A stretch of 64,000 nt of DNA from assembly GCF_903652925.1 (NCBI RefSeq), contig NZ_CAHLAR010000011.1, positions 186,001 through 250,000 of the forward strand. Reading direction: 5' to 3'. The DNA comes from Achromobacter anxifer (GTDB taxonomy: Bacteria > Pseudomonadota > Gammaproteobacteria > Burkholderiales > Burkholderiaceae_B). Below are positions 58,340 through 64,000 of the stretch, in pieces (within the stretch, counting starts at the first letter, position 1; the number at the start of each line of letters is the position of its first letter). The notes below the pieces were generated by a model. The model was not told where the DNA came from and did not search any database. It saw only the letters and a program-made list of their open reading frames with translations. A program made the position numbers and the translations under genes.

Positions 58340-59229
58340 GAGCTCGTGGCGATTTCCCGCAATGCGGCGGTGAGCAATTCCGCGGAACGCGACAGGGAAC
58401 GGCCGGCGCGCCGCAAAATGCCGATGTGCCGGTATAGCGGCGGATTGCTGATCGCCACGCAGCGCAGGCGGTTGGTATCGCCTTCGCGCGCCGCCAATTC
58501 AGACAGAATGGCCACCCCCAGTCCCTGCGCAGCCATGGCCAGCACGGTCGAGTTGTAGACGACTTCATACGCCGCCGGCAGCGAGATTTTCAGTTTGTCG
58601 GCCGCCGCCTCGATATGCGTGCGGATACTGCTTTCCCTGACCGGCAGGATAAGGGGATGCTCGGCCAGGTCCCTGATCGTCACGGTCTCTGGTGCGGCCC
58701 AGGGGTAATCGTGCGCCATATAGGCGCAAAAGCGGTCGGTCACCAGCTCTTCCCAAACCAGTTCCTGGTCGCGCTTGATCGGGCTGCCTATTCCAAAGTC
58801 CACCTCGCCGCTGCGGGTCATGTCGTTGACACGCGAGGCGACCGTGTCGCGCACGCAAACCGTAATGCGCGGGTAATCCTGGTTCAGCCTGTGTATGGCC
58901 TGGGGCAGCAAGCCGGCAGCCAGGGAGGGCAGGACGGCGACGGTCACCGTGCCCCGTTCCCGGTCGCTGGTGTCGCGCGCCTGGGTGACCAGGTCTTCGA
59001 TTTCAGCCACCAGACGTTCGATCCGCGGGTATAGCTCCTGGCCCCGCGGCGTCAGGCTGACGCTGCGGTGGTTGCGGTCGAACAGGCGGGTGCGCAGATG
59101 CGCTTCCAATTGCTGGATCTGGATGGTCAGGGCCGATTGCGAAATGTTCAGCTCATGCGCCGTCCGGGTGAAGTTGCCCAGACGCGCAATCGTGAGGAAG
59201 GCGCGCAACTGCTTGAGATCACTCAACAT
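58333..59229 (-). CDS. LysR-family transcriptional regulator
   Basis: This is a 298-residue LTTR. The N-terminal winged helix-turn-helix is 'LKQLRAFLTIARLGNFTRTAHELNISQSALTIQIQQLE' in two blocks at residues 5-42, with the effector-binding domain at about 90-295. It is divergent from the TRAP-udh operon across a 170-bp AT-enriched gap, the classic LTTR arrangement. It therefore probably senses a uronate or a breakdown product and regulates that operon and itself. The ligand is inferred from context only. Confidence 0.92.
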   Translation of the reverse strand: MLSDLKQLRAFLTIARLGNFTRTAHELNISQSALTIQIQQLEAHLRTRLFDRNHRSVSLTPRGQELYPRIERLVAEIEDLVTQARDTSDRERGTVTVAVLPSLAAGLLPQAIHRLNQDYPRITVCVRDTVASRVNDMTRSGEVDFGIGSPIKRDQELVWEELVTDRFCAYMAHDYPWAAPETVTIRDLAEHPLILPVRESSIRTHIEAAADKLKISLPAAYEVVYNSTVLAMAAQGLGVAILSELAAREGDTNRLRCVAISNPPLYRHIGILRRAGRSLSRSAELLTAALREIATSST

Positions 59230-59399
59230 TATCGAAACTCCCGTCTATGGCGCTACGCCCAGGCTATCGTTTTTTTTGAAAAGAATGTTCTGTTATTTGA
59301 ATTTTACGAATCGCATGGCGCTCGGTATATTTCCATCCGATCGCCCAGGTCAAAAAAGGGCGGCGAATAAATAAATGAGACAAAGAGGGAGGGCTCCGC
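59230..59399. promoter_or_regulatory. Divergent control region lysR / TRAP-udh operon
   Basis: A 170-bp gap is visibly richer in A+T than neighbouring coding DNA, with runs such as GTTTTTTTTGAAAAG (59270-59284). It should hold both promoters and LysR operator(s) (T-N11-A type). I could not single out one box with confidence. 'gagggagggctccgc' gives the dctQ ribosome-binding site. Confidence 0.5.
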
Positions 59400-59990
59400 A
59401 TGGCCGGGTATTGTGCCTCACACCAGAGGTTCCAAGCGCTGCAGCGAATAATGAATTCGATAAACGGTGCGGCTGAAAAGTGCGCCGGATTATTCCTTAT
59501 CGGGATGGTCCTGGCTATTTCAATTTCTGTGTTTGTTCGGCTGCTTTACACATATACCGGCATTCCGTTTTCCACGCCGTGGGCGGAAGAGCTGGGCCGT
59601 TTCATGATGGTCGGCAGTGTCTTCATTGGCGGGGCGGTCGCCACCTATCGCCTGCGCCTGATCGGCGTCGACGCCTTCATCGGCATGGTGCCGGAGTCCG
59701 TCGCCCGCTGGCTGCGCGTGGCGGCCCACATCCTGACGCTGATGCTTGCTGTGCTGCTGGCCTGGAAATCGATCAGATTGATTGAACTGGGCATGCGGCA
59801 AACATCGCCGGCGATGGAAATGCCTATGGCCTACATCTACGTGTTCATGTTCATCGGCTGCGTGCTCATGAGTCTGAATACCTTTACCCATGTCGTGAAG
59901 GAACTGCTCAACGCGGACATATGGCAGCAGGGCGGCGAGGCCGAAAGAAGCGCGGCAGCGATCCAGAATAGCGAAGGAGGGGCGCTGTGA
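59400..59990 (+). CDS. TRAP transporter small permease, DctQ family (uronate-linked operon)
   Basis: This 196-residue four-helix membrane protein has helices at about residues 30-55, 62-82, 100-122 and 143-163. 'FSTPWAEELGRFMMVGSVFIGG' (about 57-78) is the typical DctQ conserved stretch with the W-x-E-E. The ATG at 59400 has a strong ribosome-binding site; an internal ATG at 59451 would shorten it by 17 residues. It overlaps dctM by 4 bp. Gene order here is Q-M-P, unlike the P-Q-M order of the other TRAP operon in this window. Confidence 0.9.
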   Translation: MAGYCASHQRFQALQRIMNSINGAAEKCAGLFLIGMVLAISISVFVRLLYTYTGIPFSTPWAEELGRFMMVGSVFIGGAVATYRLRLIGVDAFIGMVPESVARWLRVAAHILTLMLAVLLAWKSIRLIELGMRQTSPAMEMPMAYIYVFMFIGCVLMSLNTFTHVVKELLNADIWQQGGEAERSAAAIQNSEGGAL

Positions 59991-61258
59991 TTCCGGTTCT
60001 TTTCCTATCGTTTTTTGCGATCCTGCTGATCGGCGCGCCGATCGTCACGGCGCTGGGCTTGTCCGCGGCATTTGCTTTGCAGTCGGGCGACCGGTCCCTG
60101 TTGATCGTGGCGCAGATGGCATTCCAGTCGCTGGACTCGTTCAGCCTGATGGCGGTGCCGTTCTTCATCCTGGCCGGACACCTGATGTCGTCGGGCGGAG
60201 TCGCGAGCCGGCTGGTGCAACTGGCCAATGCCTTCGTCGGCTGGATCCGCGGCGGTTTGGGCGCGGTGGCCGTACTGACCTCGCTGCTGTTCGCCACCGT
60301 CTCCGGTTCTTCCTCGGCAACGACCGCCGCCATCGGTTCGGTGCTAATTCCGGAAATGGAGAAGAAAGGTTATCCACGATCATTTGCGGCATCGATTGCC
60401 GCATCGTCCGGGGAGCTGGGGGCGATCATTCCGCCGTCGATTCCGATGATCGTGTATGCCTTGACGGCAAACGTGTCGGTCGGATCGCTGTTTCTCGCCG
60501 GCATCCTGCCGGGCCTGCTGATCACGGCATCCCTGATCCTGACGGTCTGCCTGGTCGCCCGCATCCAGGGCTTCGACGAAGTTACCCCGGTGAGCTTCAC
60601 CGGCTGGCTGAAAGGCGTCCTGATCGCGCTGAAGGACGCGACGCTGGCGTTGATGATGCCGGTCATCATTCTGGGCGGCATATACGGCGGCTTGTTCACG
60701 GCGACCGAGGCTTCCTGCATTGCCGTGCTCTATGGCCTTGCGCTCGGGTTGTTCGTTTACAAGGAAATAACGGTCAAGGATTTGCTGGGCATTTTCGCGC
60801 GGTCGGCGGTGATGTCTTCCATCATTTTGCTGATCGTGGCGTTCGCTGCCGTGTTCGCCTATCTGCTGACGATCAACCAGGTGCCGCAGCAGGTCGCGGC
60901 CATGCTCGGCTCAATGACGAGCAGTCCGATCGTGTTCCTGCTGCTGGTGAACATCATGCTGTTCCTGGTCGGCATGTTCATCGAGGCCCTGGCCGCGATT
61001 CTCATCATCGTGCCCATCCTGGCCCCCATCAGCATGGCGTTCGGCATAGACCCCATCCATTTCGGCATGATCGTCATCACCAATCTGGCGGTCGGCATGG
61101 TGACGCCGCCGGTGGGCGTGAACCTGTTCGTGGTGTGCGAGGTCGCCCAGCTGAAGATGCACCAATTGGCCAAGTATCTGGTGATTTTCCTTGGCGTGCT
61201 GGTGGTCGATGTCCTGATTATTTCCTACGTGCCCGTCATCAGCACATTTTTCTTATAA
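59987..61258 (+). CDS. TRAP transporter large permease, DctM family (uronate-linked operon)
   Basis: This 423-residue DctM subunit has 'PFFILAGHLMSSGGVASRL' near residue 58, 'SGSSSATTAAIGSVLIPEM' near residue 105, 'GAIIPPSIPMIVYA' near residue 145, 'GIYGGLFTATEAS' near residue 225, and 'GMVTPPVGVNLFVVCEVA' near residue 365, all at family positions. It is collinear with the DctM encoded on the minus strand at 8772-10049 but clearly divergent, so the two systems are not a recent duplication. It pairs with the overlapping dctQ. Confidence 0.95.
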   Translation: MIPVLFLSFFAILLIGAPIVTALGLSAAFALQSGDRSLLIVAQMAFQSLDSFSLMAVPFFILAGHLMSSGGVASRLVQLANAFVGWIRGGLGAVAVLTSLLFATVSGSSSATTAAIGSVLIPEMEKKGYPRSFAASIAASSGELGAIIPPSIPMIVYALTANVSVGSLFLAGILPGLLITASLILTVCLVARIQGFDEVTPVSFTGWLKGVLIALKDATLALMMPVIILGGIYGGLFTATEASCIAVLYGLALGLFVYKEITVKDLLGIFARSAVMSSIILLIVAFAAVFAYLLTINQVPQQVAAMLGSMTSSPIVFLLLVNIMLFLVGMFIEALAAILIIVPILAPISMAFGIDPIHFGMIVITNLAVGMVTPPVGVNLFVVCEVAQLKMHQLAKYLVIFLGVLVVDVLIISYVPVISTFFL

Positions 61259-61267
61259 AAAATAAAT

Positions 61268-61303
61268 CAGCCGCCCGCGGGCCCTGCCGGATTCGGGCGG
61301 CTG
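61268..61303 (+). promoter_or_regulatory. Intercistronic hairpin between dctM and dctP
   Basis: A perfect 10-bp stem (61268-61277 with 61294-61303) with a 16-base loop lies just upstream of the dctP ribosome-binding site. The A-rich flanks would make it terminator-like only in the reverse direction. It probably stabilises the dctP part of the transcript. Confidence 0.5.
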
Positions 61304-61323
61304 AAAAATCGAGGAGATGGAAA

Positions 61324-62310
61324 ATGAAAGTATTCAAGAAATTGTTCGGCGCAGGCGTCCTGAGCGCCCTCATGTTTTCCTCGCCGTCGCATGCCCTGAA
61401 CATGGATGTCGGGCATACGCTCACGACGGACAGCCCGTTTCACGTGGGCGCGCAGAAATTCGCCGAGGTATTGAAGGCCAAATCCAATGGCAAGATCACC
61501 ATTTCGGTGTTTCCCCACTCGCAGCTGGGCGGCGAGCTGACCATGATCCAGGGCGCCGTGGCCGGCGCCACCGACCTGGTCATCACGGGCCAGCCGACCT
61601 TGAACGGCATCGTCAAGGAGTTCCTGGTCTTCGACTCGCCGTTCCTGTTCGACAGCGTCGACCAGGCCAACCAGATCCTCAACGGACCGGCCGGCGACAA
61701 ATTCATGGAAGTCCTGCCCAAATATGGCCTGGTCGGCCTGGGCTGGTTTTCGGCGATCGAGCGCAACGTCTTCGGTAACCGGGCCGTCAACTCGGCCGAA
61801 GACCTCAAGGGTATGAAGATCCGCGTCATCCAGTCGCCGGGATATGTCGAAAGCTACAAGGCGCTGGGGGCGCAAGCCACGCCCATGGCCTACTCGGAGC
61901 TGTACCTGGCTCTGCAGCAGAAGGTGCTCGACGGGGGTGAAACCACGCCGGACCAGTTCGTGTCCGACAAGTTCATCGAAGTGTCGAAGTACTTCAACAT
62001 GACGCACATCAATATCCATCCGGCACTGTTGCTCATGTCCAAGGAGCGATGGGACAAGTTCTCGCCTGACGAACAGAAAATGATCAAGGAAGCGGCGAAC
62101 GAGGCCATGGCCTATGCGCGCGACTATTACAAGAAGGTCTACGACGAGGGCATGAAGACGATGCAGCAGAAAGGGGTTTCCATCGTCTATCCCAGCAATC
62201 TCGACTCCATGGTGCAGGCGACGCGGCCGGTCGTGAAAAAACTGGTCGGCGAGGCTCCCAACGGTCAGGCGCTCTATGACGCGCTGATTGCCGCCAAGCA
62301 AAAGCAATAA
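61324..62310 (+). CDS. TRAP transporter substrate-binding protein, DctP family (probable uronate)
   Basis: This is a 328-residue periplasmic binding protein. The signal peptide (about residues 1-24) ends 'PSHAL'. The mature part has 'QLGGELTMIQGAVAGATDL' near residue 75 and 'EDLKGMKIRVIQSPGYVES' near residue 160, with the conserved Arg that binds the ligand carboxylate. It starts at ATG 61324 with 'gaggagatgg' upstream. Placement between TRAP permeases and uronate dehydrogenase suggests D-glucuronate/D-galacturonate as ligand, which is inference from context. Confidence 0.92.
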   Translation: MKVFKKLFGAGVLSALMFSSPSHALNMDVGHTLTTDSPFHVGAQKFAEVLKAKSNGKITISVFPHSQLGGELTMIQGAVAGATDLVITGQPTLNGIVKEFLVFDSPFLFDSVDQANQILNGPAGDKFMEVLPKYGLVGLGWFSAIERNVFGNRAVNSAEDLKGMKIRVIQSPGYVESYKALGAQATPMAYSELYLALQQKVLDGGETTPDQFVSDKFIEVSKYFNMTHINIHPALLLMSKERWDKFSPDEQKMIKEAANEAMAYARDYYKKVYDEGMKTMQQKGVSIVYPSNLDSMVQATRPVVKKLVGEAPNGQALYDALIAAKQKQ

Positions 62311-62318
62311 CGGAGATT

Positions 62319-62341
62319 GCCCCCGCTCAGCGTGCGGGGGC
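62319..62341 (+). terminator. Stem-loop between dctP and udh
   Basis: An 8-bp perfect stem (62319-62326 with 62334-62341) and 7-base loop follow the dctP stop by 8 bp. No T-run follows, so readthrough into the dehydrogenase gene is likely. Confidence 0.5.
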
Positions 62342-62376
62342 TGTGCCCTCAAATTTCAAATAGAACGGACAGATCG

Positions 62377-63210
62377 ATGACGCCTTTCAACCAACCGGAA
62401 AACCTGCGCGTGCTCATTACCGGCGCTGCCGGAAACATAGGGCTGTGCTTGCGCTCGCATTTGCGCGGCCGCTATGCCTTGTTGCGATTGGCCGACATCG
62501 CACCGCAAGAACTGGCACAGGAAAACGAGGAAATCTGCACCATGGACGTCCGGGACATCGAGTCCCTGGAGCGCTGCATGCAGGGCATCGACTGCGTCAT
62601 CCATCTGGCTGGCATTCCGGGCGCCGACGTCTGGGAGAAGATCCTGCCCATGAACATAGAGGGCTGCTACAACGTGTTTGAGGCGGCGCGGCGCCAAAAC
62701 GTGCGCCGGGTGATCTTCGCCAGCTCGAATCACGCCATCGGCTATCACCGTCGGGAGAAATTCCTCGATGACACCGTGCAGCCCAGGCCTGATTCGCTGT
62801 ACGGCGTCTCGAAGGTATTCGGCGAGGCACTGGGCCGCATGTACGCGGACAAGTTCGGCATGTCCGTGGCCTGCCTGCGTATCGGGACCTTCCGCACGCC
62901 CGACCGCCCGAGCGAGGCCCGGCAACTGCTGACCTGGCTCAGCCATCGGGACATGGCGCAGCTGGCGATGCGTTGCGTCGAACACGAGTCCTATCACTTC
63001 ACCGTGGTGTACGGGGTCTCGAACAACCTGCGCAACCGCTGGGACAATTCCAACGCCAAATTCCTGGGCTATGCGCCGCAGGACGATTCCGAGGTTTTCG
63101 CCGCGGAGATCCTGGCTCAGAACATCCCGGAGGATCCCATCGCGGCCCAGTTCCATGGGGGGTTTTATTGCCCCCTGGAATTCGTGGGCACCACGGACAG
63201 GATTTCCTGA
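62377..63210 (+). CDS. udh: Uronate dehydrogenase
   Basis: This 277-residue extended short-chain dehydrogenase closely resembles uronate dehydrogenase, which oxidises D-glucuronate or D-galacturonate to the aldarolactone with NAD+. The NAD-binding loop 'LITGAAGNIG' is at about residues 12-21. 'FASSNHAIGYHRR' near residue 115 and the catalytic 'YGVSK' (Tyr, Lys) near residue 140 match Udh enzymes, as does 'WDNSNAKFLGYAPQDDSE' near residue 230. The start was set at ATG 62377. It lies 66 bp after dctP in the LysR-linked operon; genes for later aldarate steps are not in the window. Confidence 0.88.
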   Translation: MTPFNQPENLRVLITGAAGNIGLCLRSHLRGRYALLRLADIAPQELAQENEEICTMDVRDIESLERCMQGIDCVIHLAGIPGADVWEKILPMNIEGCYNVFEAARRQNVRRVIFASSNHAIGYHRREKFLDDTVQPRPDSLYGVSKVFGEALGRMYADKFGMSVACLRIGTFRTPDRPSEARQLLTWLSHRDMAQLAMRCVEHESYHFTVVYGVSNNLRNRWDNSNAKFLGYAPQDDSEVFAAEILAQNIPEDPIAAQFHGGFYCPLEFVGTTDRIS

Positions 63211-63216
63211 ACCTGG

Positions 63217-63236
63217 GCCCGAGCAGGGCTTCTTTT
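63217..63236 (+). terminator. Weak terminator after udh
   Basis: GCCC-GAGCA-GGGC followed by TTCTTTT (63230-63236) lies 7 bp after the udh stop, between converging genes. The stem is only 4 bp, so it is a weak candidate. Confidence 0.3.
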
Positions 63237-63250
63237 GGCGCGGACAGACC

Positions 63251-64000
63251 CTAGACCAGGATGATGTCGTACTGCTCCTGCGAGTAGGCGCCCTCGACTT
63301 CGAGCGAAATGCGCTTGCGCACGAAGTCGCCCAGCATCGCCAGGTGCTGGCTTTCTTCTTCCAGGAACAGGTCGACCACTTCCTGCGAGGCCAGGATGCG
63401 GAATTCCTTGGGGTTGAATTGCCGCGCCTCGCGCAGGATCTCGCGCAGGATTTCATAGCAGACCGTGCGCGGGGTGCGCACATTGCCGCGCGCCTCGCAC
63501 ATAGGGCAGGGCTCGCACAGCTGGTGCGCCAGCGAGTCGCGCGTGCGCTTGCGCGTCATTTCCACCAGGCCCAGTTGCGTAAAGCCGTTGACCGTCATAC
63601 GGGTCCGGTCGCGCGATAGCGCCTTCTTCAGCTCCGCCAGCACGGTTTCGCGGTGCTCCTGTTCCTCCATGTCGATGAAGTCCAGGATGACGATGCCGCC
63701 CAGGTTGCGCAAGCGCAGCTGGCGGGCGATGGCTTGGGCCGCTTCCAGATTGGTCTTGAAGATGGTGTCGTCGAAATTGCGGCCGCCCACGAAACCGCCC
63801 GTGTTGACGTCGACCGTGGTCAGCGCCTCGGTCTGGTCGATGATGAGGTAGCCGCCCGACTTCAGGTCCACCCGGCGCGACAGCGCCCGCGCGATCTCGT
63901 CATCCACGTTGGCGGTGTCGAACAGCGGGCGCTCGCCGCTGTAGTGCTGGATGCGATCCACCACCGAGGGCGTGTAGACGCGCGCCCATTCCAGCATCGC
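63251..64000 (-). CDS. rng: Ribonuclease G (C-terminal part; 5' end outside window)
   Basis: This is the C-terminal about 250 residues of an RNase E/G-family endoribonuclease, which trims 5S/16S rRNA precursors and turns over mRNA. The catalytic metal region 'TVDVNTGGFVGGRNFDDT' and 'GGIVILDFIDMEEQEHR' with its Asp residues are present. So is the zinc-link 'CEPCPMCEARG', where two C-x-x-C cysteines join protomers. It ends soon after that, without the long scaffold tail of RNase E, which favours RNase G. The frame stays open to the right edge, so the 5' half lies beyond 64000. Confidence 0.93.
   Translation of the reverse strand, partial: AMLEWARVYTPSVVDRIQHYSGERPLFDTANVDDEIARALSRRVDLKSGGYLIIDQTEALTTVDVNTGGFVGGRNFDDTIFKTNLEAAQAIARQLRLRNLGGIVILDFIDMEEQEHRETVLAELKKALSRDRTRMTVNGFTQLGLVEMTRKRTRDSLAHQLCEPCPMCEARGNVRTPRTVCYEILREILREARQFNPKEFRILASQEVVDLFLEEESQHLAMLGDFVRKRISLEVEGAYSQEQYDIILV

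Noticed and set aside
8772-62310. The two TRAP systems as a recent duplication
   Set aside because: Their gene order differs (P-Q-M versus Q-M-P) and the proteins are similar only at family motifs, so separate origins are more likely.
1-64000. CRISPR arrays, tRNA/rRNA genes, prophage or intact insertion sequences
   Set aside because: I looked for evenly spaced direct repeats, rRNA-like conserved tracts, cloverleaf genes ending in CCA, integrases and transposases and saw none. The cloverleaf-like element at 8555-8718 is much larger than a tRNA and lacks tRNA consensus positions.

Overview
The window is a GC-rich (roughly two-thirds G+C), densely coded bacterial chromosome segment. Gene content and style point to a betaproteobacterium of the Alcaligenaceae (Achromobacter/Bordetella-like). 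The signs are many dipeptide-type ABC and TRAP transporters, a Kdo kinase, LpxO, an LPS-core glycosyltransferase/deacetylase run directly behind dnaE, HrpA, and a Fe(2+)-trafficking YggX. The genus is inferred from gene content and was not tested by a search. I saw no rRNA, tRNA, CRISPR array, prophage or intact insertion sequence.

Layout. (1) 2-8183 (+): a dipeptide/nickel-type ABC importer whose operon encloses two amidohydrolases, one with a degenerate metal site. It reads as an uptake-and-hydrolysis module for an unidentified N-containing compound; its substrate-binding protein is cut by the left edge. (2) 8184-8771: an unusually long convergent intergenic stretch with strong nested inverted repeats. 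(3) 8772-11659 (-): a TRAP importer (dctP-dctQ-dctM order). (4) 11763-15443 (+): FtsX-like permease, truncated haemoglobin and Kdo kinase, overlapping. (5) 15589-20644 (+): putrescine/spermidine-type ABC importer potFGHI, then an ArsC/Spx-like protein and a 3-methyladenine DNA glycosylase. (6) 20685-27875: YrbL-like protein (-), then rmuC, amidase, aidB-like, rpiA and phoU (+), with a candidate Pho box before phoU. (7) 27945-31770 (-): phospholipase C, yggX, argA. (8) 31987-39088 (+): hrpA and an orphan ABC system made of a fused double permease and an ATPase with a C-terminal extra domain. (9) 39140-40039 (-): lpxO. (10) 40180-49347 (+): dnaE followed by four glycosyltransferases interleaved with two polysaccharide deacetylases. 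(11) 49425-51458 (-): YkgJ-type cysteine-cluster protein, YdcF-like protein, heptosyltransferase-family protein. (12) 51555-57374 (+): msbA, a Kef-type K+/H+ antiporter, a doubtful small ORF, and a membrane diguanylate cyclase. (13) 57462-59229 (-): DUF3053 lipoprotein and a LysR regulator. (14) 59400-63210 (+): a second TRAP importer plus uronate dehydrogenase, probably controlled by the divergent LysR. (15) 63251-64000 (-): 3' part of RNase G.

Functional themes. Envelope/LPS biogenesis recurs: kdkA, lpxO, the core glycosyltransferases and deacetylases, the heptosyltransferase and msbA. Solute scavenging is the other theme, with two ABC operons of uncertain substrate, a polyamine importer and two TRAP systems. 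The best candidates for undescribed biology are the 164-nt structured element at 8555-8718, the binding-protein-less fused-permease ABC system at 36047-39088, and the amidohydrolase pair at 3496-6176.
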